Source: Allantophomopsis cytisporea (Eukaryota; Ascomycota; Leotiomycetes; Phacidiales; Phacidiaceae). From it: 64,000 nt of DNA. The stretch is taken from assembly GCA_024752435.1 (NCBI GenBank), contig CP103022.1:744001-808000 (forward strand), read 5' to 3'. Shown piece after piece: positions 34,882 through 46,838 of the stretch. The first letter of the stretch is position 1; the number at the start of each line of letters is the position of its first letter. The notes beneath the pieces were generated by a model. The model did not search any database and was not told where the DNA came from. It saw nothing but the letters and a program-made list of their open reading frames with translations. Made by a program: the position numbers and the translations under genes.

Positions 34882-35342
34882 ATGCCAAGCAGTTGTGCTG
34901 ATATTCGTAAGTGGCGTGATTTCTTTTTTAGTATAACGATATTCCCGAATTCCAAGCTGTCGCAATATCCAAGTGAACATAGAAGATTAACTATCCCACA
35001 GGCGCCGCATTGGCAGCATGTCTCCAAGAATCCGACTGCATCATGGTCCAGCGCAACAAGCCAGCCGACTGTCTACGATCGCCCCTTCAAGAGACCCTCC
35101 CAACGAAATGTCAGCAATTGAAGAAGGGCTATGGAGAGTGCAAGCGGGGCATGGTTGATATGCGCAAGCGCTTCCGTGGAAACCAGCCAATTGCTGTGAG
35201 CAAGGAATTGGAGGGCGAGGGTAGTGGACAGCTTTACGGTGGAAAGAGTGCTTTCGGATCTACAGCGAAGGCGACAGATGGAAACGAGCCCGAGGAAAGG
35301 GATTGGAGGGAGTTAGAGAATGAGAAGTATAACAAGCCTTAA
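34882..35342 (+). CDS. PET191: cytochrome c oxidase assembly factor Pet191/COA5
   Basis: A 121-residue mitochondrial intermembrane-space protein of the Pet191 family, needed for assembly of complex IV. Exon 1 (34882-34906) and exon 2 (35002-35342) flank a 95-bp intron (donor GTAAGT, acceptor CCACAG). The core is MPSSCADIRAALAACLQESD followed by CIMVQRNKPADCLR, LPTKCQQLKKGYGECKRG and MVDMRKRFRGN, with the six conserved cysteines of the twin CX9C-type fold. The C-terminal 50 residues are an acidic, low-complexity extension usual in filamentous fungi. I chose the ATG at the conserved N-terminus, but the frame is open for another 112 codons upstream (ATG at 34546). Confidence 0.93.
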
Positions 35343-35628
35343 GAATTCTCGGTGGGTGTATGATAGGATTGAGCATTGGACGGCGTTTGGTGGGTGTCTT
35401 GGTATGGTATTGCATGGCATGGGCATAGCATCATTGCAAGAGCATAGATCTGCTTCATTGTTACGAATTATGCATTGAGGGTTGACATAAAATTAGAAAC
35501 AGCTTCTCTCCATTTGATTTTTTGAAGGAAAATAACTGTGCATAAGAATTGATTTTGATAACGACAGAACAGACATAATTGTCTAACATTTTACTCTCCA
35601 CACTTGTCTGTACGTTCGAGTTCTTATT

Positions 35629-36974
35629 CTACGCCAAGCCAGCAGCTTCATTCAAAGCCCGTCTCTGCTTGAGAGCAGTGGTTGTTGAGTTAGGAGGTGG
35701 AGGGCCAACAGGAGCGTTAGGGTTGACATGACCACCATCTGCACCAAAGAAAACAGCCGGTTCAATGACTTGTGGAGCGGCAGTAAGATCGATACCAAAG
35801 CTGATCCCTATTTGAAGTATTAGTATGTGTGTATATGATATATATCACTTCAGGGCAAACACGTACAGGCGAAGATGCCATCCGTCACTTTGTCTCCGAG
35901 GAAAGAGTATTCCACAACAGGGTCTGAACCATCGGCTTCTTGGCCCAGGATACCATCGTCAGCATTGAGAGTCAAGTTCTGGGTATTAGTGTAGTATGGG
36001 TGTGTTGCCTCGACTCGACTGATGAGATCTTGATCGAAAAATACTTGACCGACATGTGAGGCGTTAGTGGACTTGTAAGTTGCGTTTTCCAAGATCCTGC
36101 ACCATCATCAGTATGCCTATTCGACAGTATCAACGGCAAGGATAATTACTTACGTTCCATCGCTATGAGTGAGAATATGAATATGCGGTGCACGACCATT
36201 GTAATGGCCAGGGAAAAGGGTAGTGAACTGAACGACTCCATCATATTCGGTGGCTTGCAAACCACGAAGGAATGTTTTGTTAATATTATTGGTGTCATTG
36301 GTATTTCCGTCACCAGTGGCATTGACACCACCATATACACCAGTTGAGTTGCATGCTGTGTGGTATTAACAGGTCTGTCTTGGGTTCGTGGCATGAGACT
36401 TACACCAGATATCAACCATAACATCCACAAGAGGCTCGCAGGTAGCCATATCGATGACTTGCATGTCAAGAACCAAAGGCACTCCTTCTTGGTCCTCGAT
36501 GAGATTTTCGCGGACATATTCTCCAGACACATAGTATGGGCCTTGGGTAACTTCTGGGGACAAGATGCAAGAGGCGTTACCTGCGAAGACAGTATCCAAC
36601 GGTGAGTACGGAGTATAGTCAATTGGCGAGATATGGGAGGTGTTCAACACTTGGCCAATGTCGCGGGCTTTGAGCATTGGAGCCTCTAGAGTCAAGAGGT
36701 TAGCATAACGATGTGACTGACGAAACTGGCCGAGCTAACCGACTGCAAGACCACGCTTTTCTCGTTCATTCTTCAACAAAGTAGCACGCCTATCAACGGT
36801 ACGTTGCTCGATTCCACGTGCCTTCATCTTTGCAGAGCAGTGATCAAGATTTTTCTTGGTATGCTTCAAGCCTGTTGCCCGTTCTGCAGCTTCATGAGCG
36901 ACATCATGGCTTGGATGAGCCACAGCGAGGCTGTAGAACATGGTCGTAGCCACAATGGTCTTGGAGAAATGCAT
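35629..36974 (-). CDS. secreted intradiol ring-cleavage dioxygenase-like protein
   Basis: A 375-residue protein in five exons (36974-36740, 36685-36404, 36355-36154, 36096-35867, 35807-35629) with introns of 54, 48, 57 and 59 bp. It begins with a signal peptide (KTIVATTMFYSLAVAHP), so it is predicted to be extracellular. The catalytic domain is related to protocatechuate 3,4-dioxygenase, an Fe(III) enzyme. The metal ligands are recognisable: tyrosine in EVTQGPYYVSGE, then tyrosine and two histidines in FPGHYNGRAPHIHI. The substrate loop is IDMATCEPLVDVMVDIW followed by NSTGVYGG. N-glycosylation sequons are frequent. The proline-rich tail (PVGPPPPNSTTT) is usual for this fungal secreted group. 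Likely substrates are catechols from plant phenolics or lignin. Confidence 0.94.
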
Positions 36975-38194
36975 TGGAAGGGTCAAAAGAATGTGACTTG
37001 TACAATGAAAAAGTGGATAATATTGAAATAACTTGACTATCAATAATGTTCATCTGAAAATTTCACTAGTCAGGAGAGCCCAATATATGCATTTGGAACT
37101 CTCTAAGTTCTGGTATACTTCATCACGCTTACCAGCATCATTGAATGCGTGATCCAGCATTAGAATCCTCTGATGATTTCCATATTCCGCCAAGAGCCTA
37201 GTACTACCAGGGACCAGCGAACTCAGTAATCGGACTACGGCGACGTCTTGAGAAAAATGACAATCCGAGGAGTATCGACAAATATCTGCAGTTACACAGA
37301 CATGGTCAAGAGAAATTCTACAAGGAGGTACTGTGACCTCCTGTATCCGGCTAGTCGGTATATGGATTTGCATCTTGGTAGATCTTTGACGCCAAAACCA
37401 TTATAACTTCTCCAATAGGTCACATACCTAGTATTCGGAAATATATTTGGATCTTAATGTGCATCCTAAATTATATCGGCGATTTTTGTCTTGGCATCAC
37501 GGTGCCAGTCATAAAAGGAAAGGAAAAGTGGACTTATCCATAAAGGCTAAGGTATACAATGAAACGTCAAGCAACTAGATTGTCGTGAAGGAATATAGAA
37601 AGACATTGAAAGGGATTAGACGCTGACGCGTACCAACAGTCAGATCCGTTGGCCAAGCTTGATTTCCCCAACTTCCTACATTCGGTAGGTATCACCCAAA
37701 TGATGCCCAGTGGGCGTTCCTGGAGATCTGGGGGATTACTTCGCTTCTCCGCGTTTCAAATACGGGGTTGTCCAGCTATACTTGGCAATGTTGTAACTGC
37801 CGGGCAGTGATGGCAAAATGCCAAGTACATTACCGTGAAGTCACTTGCAGTAGCCTAAACCGTGGGCCAACTACCCAAGAGGTATTTCCAAGAATTTCCA
37901 AGAATTCAAATATAATTCCGATGACTAGGAATAGCGATTTTGATCAATAAGTGATCAAAAGTTGTCTCAATGATATGCGAATGGGGAGGTCGATGTCGAG
38001 AATGTGAGTGTGTCTCTGGGATGCCATATATGTCGGGCACAAAATACACAGGCCGCTAGTCCTAATACACGATCTTCAACTCCAGCTCTCCAGATATCTC
38101 AAGAATGCGAACGAGAATACAATAGCTAGATGACACCCCAAACGCGCTAAACCGTCAACAACAAATATACTGATAGCACACAAATACTGTCATC
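36975..38194. other. divergent intergenic, no gene seen
   Basis: 1.2 kb with the promoters of the dioxygenase (minus) and ISY1 (plus). A 9-bp inverted repeat (tacttggca / tgccaagta) lies at about 37779-37828. A 107-codon minus frame at 37050-37373 lacks motifs. Confidence 0.55.
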
Positions 38195-39039
38195 ATGGCG
38201 AGTACTATCTTTTACATTTGCACATAGCCTACAGCTAACAGAATGCTAGGCGCGAAATTCTGAAAAAGCGCAGTCGATGCTGTTCCGCTTCCGCGAAGCC
38301 CAAGCCGCGGATCTCGGTATTATCGATGCAGGACGAACGCGTCGTCCAAAGATGATTACAGAAGTCGCATCGATTCCAGCTTGCGAAAAATGGCGCGGTC
38401 AGGTTCTCAAGGAAATCTCACGCAAAGTCAGTAGGATCCAGGAACCAAGTCTGAGCGATTACATGATCCGTGATCTCAACGATGAAATCAACAAAGCTAT
38501 GAGGGAGAAACATATGTGGGAGGTTCAGATACGGAATTTAGGTGGGCCGAATTATATGAGAGGGGGGGGTAAGGTGTATGATGAGGAAGGCAGGGAAATA
38601 CCTGGTGGTGGGAAAGGTTATAGGTATGTTTATCTCACGAGACCAGGGAGACGGATATTTGCTGATACTCGTTCTTAGGTATTTTGGTCGGGCAAAAGAA
38701 CTACCCGGAGTAAAGGAGCTCTTCGAGGCTGCAATGCCAAAAGCAAAAGAGGAGAAACCATTGGAATCAAGAGCAGATCTACGAAAGAATGTTGACGCAT
38801 CGTATTACGGCTATAATCTCGATGAGGAGGATGGGACGCTTTTGGAGTATGAGCAAGAAAAGGAAAAGGAAGCTTTTGAGAACTTGTTGAAGAGTGGTGA
38901 TGGACAAGCGCCGAAGGATTGGGAACCATTACCGGGAGACGCTGGCGATGGCGAAGGTTGGAGACTACCCACAAGTGAAGAAGTACAAGAAGAACTTGTC
39001 GAAAGGAGGCGGCGAAGATTGCTAGACAAGCTAGGTTAA
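38195..39039 (+). CDS. ISY1: pre-mRNA splicing factor Isy1
   Basis: A 245-residue subunit of the Prp19/NTC spliceosome complex. The protein starts MARNSEKAQSMLFRFREAQ and continues with PSLSDYMIRDLNDEINKA and GGPNYMRGGG, all diagnostic of Isy1. Exons are 38195-38197 (the ATG alone), 38250-38623 and 38679-39039. The second intron (38624-38678, GTATGT...TTAG) is ordinary. The first (38198-38249) must be a GC-AG intron (ATG|GCGAGT ... CTAAC ... GCTAG|GCG) to yield the conserved N-terminus. The alternative GT donor at 38202 leaves no continuation that keeps RNSEKAQ. The central 120 residues are an acidic linker, and the C-terminus ends in an EELVERRRRRLLDKLG helix. Confidence 0.93.
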
Positions 39040-39265
39040 GTTACGAAGATATCATGGCGTTCAGGTTGGAGCATAGCAAAGGAGGAGTTTTGGCGTGGAG
39101 AATTGGTCGACATATCATATAACTTCAAAAGCTGCATAGATGTATTCATTGTGCATGATCATAATGAACACAACGCAACTAAAGAGAGTTTGATTCAAAA
39201 CACTAGCATGATTTTATTCTCCCGGTAAGCTGATCTTTACCTAGACTAATGCGTCCAATGTTGGT

Positions 39266-41588
39266 TTAGAATCCCTTCTTGATATCATCGGCTAGCTTCT
39301 CGGCATGTGCATCTAAACCTTGGTCAACTGAAAGGCACACTTAAGATCGAGAAAAATGAAACCCACAAGTTGTAGCCTGCGTATGGCCTGGAGGTATGAG
39401 TGCAAATGACGAAGAATCAATGACCCTTAAGCCCTGAACGCCAAACACTTTACCATGAGAGTCCACAACTGCCTTTGGATCGTCGGCTTTACCCATGGAG
39501 CCTGGTACTCAAGTCAGTCATAACGTATCACTTGATATATTGGCACTTACATGTGCACGTAGCATGGTGGACTGCAAATGTATTGGCTCTAATCCAGGTG
39601 ATAATATCCTCGTCACTGGCGACGTTCGAGCCGGGTGTTGTCTCTGGACCCGTGATTACTCCTTTCATGTGACTCCACATCTCCCTTCCTCTCTTAAAGG
39701 ACTGAATGGCGAGCTCCTGGTCTGTATTATCGAGTAACCAGTTCGTCCTGATCACGGGTTTGTCAAGCATACTGGCCGAACTGATAGTTACATTACCTCG
39801 AGATACCGCTCCAACGAGAGTAACTCCGGCCGTCGCATAGCTTTGTGTTCCTGATGCTCCATGGCCGCTGCTAGTGAATAGATACTCTATCTCAGGCCAG
39901 TCATCGGGAAGCTTAGCTAGTTGCTCCAATGCAGATTGACTCAAATTGGAACGATATGGCTCTGGCAGCTTTTCCCATGCTATACATGACATTGAGTATT
40001 TACATCTGCTTTGTCCTTTTGACGTTTGACTTACCCATGTAATCAAGGCCAGAGCTTGTAAGAATGCCTGTTTGGCTCTCTAGAAAGTCTTCCGTAGCCT
40101 TTTCTTCGTAGAGCGGGTTGTTGACAACGGCTGTTGATACGACATTGACTGGGAAAGTCACTTGTCCGGCATTGGCACTATCCTGGTCAAAGTGTTATTA
40201 TGATAATCTCGAGTACAAAGCTTGTTATGTCACTTCTAAATGTCACTCACCCGCATGCCTTGACCAACTCCTTGAAGATCCGAAAGTACAGTAATATTAT
40301 ACTTCTGCAGAGTTTCTGGGGGTCCGATCCCAGAAACCATGAGCAACTGGGGAGAATGAAACTTTGTCAAGCATTAGAAGTAGACGTGAAAAGGGAGTAG
40401 GAACACAAACCGCTCCAGCACTGACTATAACCTCTTTAGTTGCCGTCAAAGTGTATCCCAAACCACTTGTCGACAAAACATCAACTCCAATCGCAGTTTT
40501 GGCATCATTGAATAGAATCCGTAATGCTTGCGTAGAAAGATAAATTTGCAGAGAGCTTGTTTCAATGGCTTCTTGCAAGAAGGACGTCTCGGAAGAACTT
40601 CTTGAGCTATCTAGAGGATCTATCGTAATGGCATTATACCCGGAGCCTTTGAGGACCCCGCTCACAAAATCGTTAGTTGTGTTCAAACCAACTGCCGCAC
40701 AAGCTTGTGCGGCCCAAGATGAAAATGGCAATGCATAGTTGGCATATGTTACGTGAAGAGGGCCACCGTCTGACCTATATGCACTCGAGCTGAATAGAAC
40801 TGATGCGTTCGGTGCCCGCTTTGAAGTGTCTGGCGGCGTGAACGTTACGCTTTTCTTGAAATATGGTAACATGTTCTCCCATGTATAGTTCTGGTCTCCA
40901 ACTTGATCTGCCCAAGCCTGATATGAACCCACAGTACCTCTGTATTCCAAAGTTAGTATTGGCGATAGAGGTGAAAATGCCCTTTGACTTTATCTCGGGA
41001 ATTCATTGACTTACCGATGATAGATGAGCTGATTTCTCGCCGAGCTGTATTGGAATGAGGTTGAACTATAAGCATATTTTGCAGGAGATCTCGAGAAATT
41101 ACCTTCCTCCCAGACACTTGCCCTGGGCGTATCTGATTCTTCTATTGTCAAGTTGCTTGGACTACAGTCAGCAGATGTGATTAAAGTAGGCGTAATCTGC
41201 TCCATACTGTCTCGGGCTCAGTAACAATTTCCCAATCTATAGATGGCTGGGTATCGCTAACATTCCCAGAAGAGAATTTGGTAGCATAGAACGGTATTTG
41301 GCTATAATTTCCATTGCTGATCTCGTAGAACGAACCAGCTTCGATAACGGCTACGCTATTTCTTGGGTCTTCAGCCAATCTTTTGGCTACAGTGAGACCT
41401 GCAAGGCCTCCTCCGATAACCACATAGTCGTAGGTTGCATTTCCGGGAATTGCAAAGGAACTTCCATAAAACTGCTGTCCACGCAGCCTAGTCCATGGAG
41501 AAACAGCAAACGACGTCGTGACAAGGCACATAAGAATTACTGGAAATAACAGCATTCCCTCGAATCTATTGTAACAAAAGACGAACAT
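39266..41588 (-). CDS. secreted GMC-family oxidoreductase
   Basis: A flavoprotein of about 624 residues in the glucose-methanol-choline family (aryl-alcohol oxidase/glucose dehydrogenase type). Nine exons: 41588-41208, 41161-41103, 41044-41015, 40939-40411, 40361-40251, 40182-40035, 39979-39551, 39501-39367 and 39318-39266. A hydrophobic leader (LLFPVILMCLVTTSFAV) predicts secretion. The FAD motif YVVIGGGLAGLTVAKRLAED is at about residues 55-74; the first GMC signature GKCLGGSSARN is split by an intron; the second reads SAGA-FHSPQLLMVSGIG across an intron. The C-terminal active-site histidines lie in VHHATCTCSMG and IPPGHTQ. Multiple Asn-x-Ser/Thr sites are present. The last intron could end at 39328 (39 bp) or 39319 (48 bp); both keep the frame and I prefer the longer. 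Substrate unknown. Confidence 0.9.
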
Positions 41589-43951
41589 TTTTAATGATCC
41601 AAGAGCATGCGAGGCAATATGGAAGCGCGGTTTTGGGATACATAGAGATTTATAGAATATTGGGCTCTCCTCGAGACCAATGATACTAATCGAAAAATAA
41701 AGATATGCAGGTTCCCCGCTGATGCTTGAGCATACGCATATGCCGCATCTGCACTGCACATACCCGAAGCTTTTGCAACTTTAACAGCCAATACTACCGA
41801 GAATGATGTCCAAAACGGTTTACTAAGTTGTTCAGCTGTCATGCACAGTCATCAGTTTCCCAAAAGAAATGACTGTACTGTTGTGATCAAGCATGCAGCA
41901 GTACAATAGAGACCAATGATAAGGCTCCATATACCCGTTTTCTGTTTGCTTTCATATCGCATAAATGAGCGACAGATGATTCACAAACAGGAATTACGTG
42001 AGATCGAACAGTTGTCAGATAAGTGGAAGTAATGAGGTTGATGATAAAATACGGTAGCAAGTCGCGAATACCTGAAAGCGGTCTAGCGGCATCGCGTACG
42101 ACATCATACATTGCAACTCGCACGCGGCTACCCTTCTCTCTGCATACTCACAACCTGCCGTGACGACAAACCTCATTCGAGCTTCCACTACCTTGGAATG
42201 CGTAAGCAAACCTCGGAGATGTGTGACATAAATGAACAGAAATCTTAGCAGGCGTTCGACAAACACTACCACATTCTCGAGAATGAATTCCACCCAGATG
42301 CGATTTCAAGCTGTATGCGACGCTATATGGGAGGTATCAAGGCTGCTATGACGACAATCAGCACAAACTCGAGGTGCCGAACCGAGAGACGCCGGGATTT
42401 GCGTGTCTGCCGTTCGTTTTCTAATGGGGGTTGGGGATGTTCTGTGGATACAAGATAAACAGCAGATCTCGGGGGGAGTGCCAATGTGGGTTGAAATAGT
42501 TTTCAATCGGAGCGTCCTTGGTGAGACTCAACCAGGTCTTCAAACCAAGTGGTGAGCAATTGACTGACTTCTGGTAGGTTTTTCTCATTGGTGTAACCGG
42601 CCTGAAATACGAATGGTGGTATGAGACTTGAGAACGGTTGGTTAGGTGTTGAACATTTCTTTGCCCGGTGATGACCAACGTGTCCAAAAGCCAAAATTTA
42701 AGGTCAGCATTCTTTTTGTCGCCATGAACCTGGCGGCAGATAGCAAGCGTTGGCGATGAGAACTTGAGAGCTAATCTGAGGGCACCTTCTTTTCTTTATG
42801 TCTTGCACTGTTATTAAAGCTGATCATCTTGATTCTTACAATCACTACATGCAGTGTATGTGGTTGTTCTGAACTACCCTAGTTCATGTTTCTTTTGTCA
42901 ATCCATCTCAGGGATTATATTCATAAGCGGCATGCTGTATTGCAACACAGGGGTTTCTTGTCTCCAGTCATTCATAGTCATTTACACCCCGAAGATGCAG
43001 GAACGTCGGTGAACTTGAACGGCAGTTGATTGGGACTGAAAAATCGTATAATTTCTACAATTTCGGGGTTTTTAATTACTGTACGGCCTAGAACGAATAT
43101 ATAGGGTTTTAAATAATGAAATGGCTTTTTCATAACCATATAGTCATAGTAAATGCTCTCAAGAAATTTAGTGTTGATTACAGTCCCTTAGTAGTTCACC
43201 TCGATAACGCAAATATAACCTTTCGGTGCTTCGTGCTCACTTGGTCTGGCAACTTGACCTCCAACGGCCTTGTCAACTGGTACACAAGGACAGCGTGTTC
43301 AACTAAGGGTAAAGATGTTTTGAACTCGGAGGCGTCAAATTGTAGCGAAATTTGGGATCAGTGCACAGGTTGGACGGAATGTGGCAGCTCGTTGTAGGAA
43401 TAATTCGGCGTGTGGTTCATTCAAACAGCTTGCACATAGTTCTTTTTAGCTGTCTTGTATTCGCACTTAGCATTCTATCAACAGCATTCGAGGCTTTGAC
43501 TTGTACTTTCACCATGGTATCAAATTTAAAAATAATAATGCTTATTGACAAGATCAACCCTTCCTCCCATTTGCATATCAAAGCAAGAACTTACCACCTC
43601 TAAACATCACCATCCATCGTCTTCATGCAGTATCCGGCACGTCAATGTCGCGAACATGGTTCTTGACTTTCACCAACAATACTAAATTTTTTTCTAATCC
43701 TCTTATCCTTACTCCATGCATCCGTCAAAAACACATTCAGATGGCAATACGCATGTCCCCAGTTTGCGATCACATCAGCTCGTTGCCTAGTTGTACCTCC
43801 CCTACAACAAAGCTCACAATAATTCTAGCACCCTTGGCGACTCAAGCTTCTGTGAATTCCTTATCCATATGCTGTTGAGTACTCATCACATCTTTCTACT
43901 TAGTACTGAATGCCTAATTGTTGTGTTTAGACTGCAACCACCGAAGCTAAG
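41589..43951. other. 2.3-kb intergenic, doubtful fragments only
   Basis: The divergent flanks of the GMC and BTB genes. Minus-strand frames at about 42421-42694 and a plus-strand frame at 43116-43397 (four spaced cysteines, no signal peptide) have some protein-like composition. I could not join them to convincing exons. The right part (about 42830-43120) is AT-rich. Confidence 0.5.
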
Positions 43952-45223
43952 ATGGATGGCACCACTGGATACCCGCACTTGAAAGGCGCGGATGGTAAGT
44001 TTATTGTTATACGATAATAATAAAAACTTGCAGTGTATGTGGTTGACAGTAATAGTATACATTAAATCCCAACACGGAGGCACATGGAAGTTATCGAGTC
44101 AGACCTTGCGTCATGCTTCGTCTACATTTGCAGCTCTCCTTGATGATCCCAATCATCAGGTGCATAACAAGAAGCAAAGCATCGGAGACAGTTCCATTTT
44201 CTGGAAGTTCGAGATGATCCCACAACTGCCGGAAAACCGTTTTGTCAGATTTAAGGCTCAGGTAAGATCAAACCTTACGAGAACAATCTGTATACAGTGA
44301 CGAATTTAATATAGGACCACGTAGTAGAGCCATTGAATCAGAACCCAATCGACATTGATGATGTTGAGGCTCCCAGCTATATTAGGACATATGACAACTT
44401 CTTCAAGTGCCTATGTACTATTCCACCTGACCTTGAGAAGGAGGACATCGGTCAAATGATTGCTCAGACAATGGACCTTCTTAACGCCGCTGAACGTCTT
44501 GGTGCTGCTCAAGTTGTACGGAACTTCATTGAGAATCAACTCTTCCGCACTGGTAGAGCTATTTGGGTATTCGTTGCCCGGGAACCAGGTGTCTGGGCTG
44601 ATATTGCTGCACGCATACAATCACCATCGATTTTCCAGGAAGCTATGGCACATGTTATTGGTACCTTCAACCAGGGTGGGCTCGTTCGGCCTAATCACAT
44701 CAGCAAACTTCATTATGGCTCTCAGATTCTTGCTCTTGCGAAGGAAAAGATTGAGCAACTGAATGAAGAAAAGAAAGCTATTGAGCGTCAACTCGTGAGC
44801 TTCAGCCCACAAGGACTCAATCGTGCTTCATGCAACGGGTCTGTCCCAGGACGTGCTTCATATGCTAGTGATATCTATTACTGGCAGGCAATGACTCATA
44901 TTCGTCAATACATCACACTGGCGTGCTTCAATGGTCACAATTACAAGGCTCCAGATGGAGGTTTTACGTTGTACAAGCAGCTCGCTGATGGAGGAAATGC
45001 TTATCTTGGGGCAGATTCACTCAATGAATTCCACCAACTGTATCCAATGACTGCTAAAGGGGAGCGTTGTTTCGCAAATGCATTGCGTTCAATGAAAGAA
45101 GAATACAAAAAGGTGGTTTCACCCCTCTTTGTGGCAAAGATACAAGGCCCTTCAGAAGATCTCAAGTATCTGGTGAACGCTGAGGTTTCAAACAATGAGA
45201 TGCCATGGTTATCGGCCGATTAA
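43952..45223 (+). CDS. BTB/POZ-like fungal protein, function unknown
   Basis: A 387-residue protein in three exons (43952-43994, 44050-44261, 44315-45223) with introns of 55 and 53 bp. The N-terminal 70 residues (GYPHLKGADVIVYIKS, then WKLSSQTLRHASSTFAALLD) follow the BTB pattern, in which a protein-interaction domain begins with a beta strand after an ADV-type turn and contains an L-x-x-S-x-x-F segment. The rest is helical (LLNAAERLGAAQVVRNFIEN, IFQEAMAHVIGTF, and a coiled-coil-like EKIEQLNEEKKAIERQL around 200). This layout is typical of a large fungal-specific family with no known role. The first 14 codons sit in their own small exon. The true start might lie in a further upstream exon that I cannot see. 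Confidence 0.8.
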
Positions 45224-45621
45224 GTCGTCAACGATGCGGCTTTACTTGCGATCAGTTCATTCATTGATTGGTGGGAACCCGGCGCCGTGAGCAGTTTAAT
45301 GATTTCGGAAAGCAAAATGATTGCAAGGTCTTCAGTAAATTTCAAATTATTTGAGAATCTCCTACGCTAGATTAATACCATAAACCCAAGTATCCCAAGA
45401 GGTTTAGGTAATAGTTGTGGGGAGCTCAATAATTTTTGAATGAATTCAATAACTACAAAATACGAGATTCTTCAGGGACATTCACGTGATGATTGGATCC
45501 GATTAGATAAGATCTTACTAGGATGTTGTCATAATTCAATGCAAGGAAAAGGCAGCTGAGCTACCCACACCTACGTAACTTGTGCTTACCAGACAAAGAT
45601 TATGTTGTTCAACAACTCACG
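45224..45621. promoter_or_regulatory. intergenic and PPN2-like promoter
   Basis: About 400 bp. It contains TCACGTGA-like sequence (ttcacgtgatg at about 45480-45490), an E-box of the kind bound by Pho4-type bHLH factors in yeast. Since the next gene is a polyphosphatase this is suggestive, but a single hexamer is weak evidence. Confidence 0.35.
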
Positions 45622-46838
45622 ATGAGACAGAAGAGAGAAGATTCTATGGGTTATCAAGACTCGGAAGAAGCGTTGCACGGACGAGGAGCTTCGTCGAAAA
45701 CTGGCATGTTTAGTTCCGCACACTTTCGCCGGTCCGCCACCGCGTGCTTTATACTTATCATTGCTACCTACATACTATATTCCCAGTACATACAGCCATA
45801 CGATGAAGAACAAGACATCCTCTCGGAAAGCTTAGACAATAGCCCGGATGATGGCGAAGGAATATATGGAGCGAACGCACATCCTGCTTTTAAAGATGTT
45901 GTTCAAGTACAGGACATGGATACACAATTTATTCCGGATAGTGGAAGCGGACGAAGGGCTGGCAGATTGGTAATCATTGGTGATGTACATGGTATGAAGG
46001 ACCAGTTGGTAAAGTTGTTGGACAAGATCCAGTTCAACGACAAGAAGGACCATTTGGTTCTCGCTGGCGACATGATTTCCAAGGGACCGGACAGCACGGG
46101 AGTCCTTGACTTGGTAATGAAGATGCACGCTTCTGCTGTACGAGGCAACCACGAAGATCGAGTCCTTCTTGCATACGATGATATTCACTCAAAGCATGTT
46201 AATCTTCCAGGACCGGCGGAGGAGTTAAGCAAACGGCTAGACACAATGGAGGAGGAGAGTTTCAGTCATGGAGATTACAAGGACCGTGCAGTGGCGAAAC
46301 TATTATCAAAGAAACAGGTGGAGTGGTTAAAGAACCTGCCTGTGATTTTGCGGGTCGGAACTGTGGATGGAATGGGAGAAGTGGTGGTGGTACATGGCGG
46401 ACTGGTTCCCGGTATCAAGTTGGAGAAGCAAGATATGTTTTATGCTATGAACATGCGCACTATCGATATAGATTCGAAAGTTCCTAGTGACGAGAACGAG
46501 GGTTATCCCTGGACCAAGGTATATATTCAAGCACTCCAAGTCAAGTATGCATTGATTGACAGTGTACATAGCTTTGGAACCACTACCAGAAACGCCTTCC
46601 CAAGAAGAGGAGATCTACTGTCGTCTACGGCCATGACTCTAAGCGCGGTCTTGTGCTTCAAGATTACAGCAAGGGTCTGGACAGTGGCTGCTTGAAAGGC
46701 GGCAAGCTAACAGCGTTGGTTATCGAGGGGACTGCTTCGAAAGTCAAGCAACATATTGTTCAGGTTAAATGCCCAGATGGAAGAGCACAATCGAACCGAA
46801 AAATCCAAAAGGTTGGTAGTGATACGATGGAATCGTAA
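45622..46838 (+). CDS. PPN2: Ppn2-like vacuolar endopolyphosphatase (ApaH-like phosphatase)
   Basis: A 387-residue metallophosphatase from two exons (45622-46518, 46572-46838; 53-bp intron GTATAT...CATAG, joining WTK to LWNHYQKRL). One transmembrane helix near residues 40-60 (ACFILIIATYILYSQY) is followed by a lumenal catalytic domain, the layout of yeast Ppn2 (YNL217W), which cleaves inorganic polyphosphate in the vacuole. PPP/ApaH motifs are in order: GDVHGM at about 120, GDMISKGPDS at about 150, GNHEDR at about 174, VVHGGL at about 260, VVYGHDSKRG at about 320. The frame is open for 14 codons before this ATG, but without another ATG. The helix and motif set make ordinary PP1/PP2A unlikely. 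Confidence 0.9.

Noticed and set aside
40362..40427. Alternative acceptor CCCCAG at about 40347 for the GMC intron
   Set aside because: It would delete the FHSPQ part of the conserved second GMC signature; the AAAG acceptor at 40362 keeps it.
42421..42694. Overlapping minus-strand frames with protein-like text (TNEKNLPEVSQLLTTWFEDL)
   Set aside because: Could be a gene remnant, but I found no start, exon partner or recognisable domain.
43116..43397. 93-codon plus-strand frame with four spaced cysteines
   Set aside because: No signal peptide or exon partner; AT-rich surroundings; probably chance.
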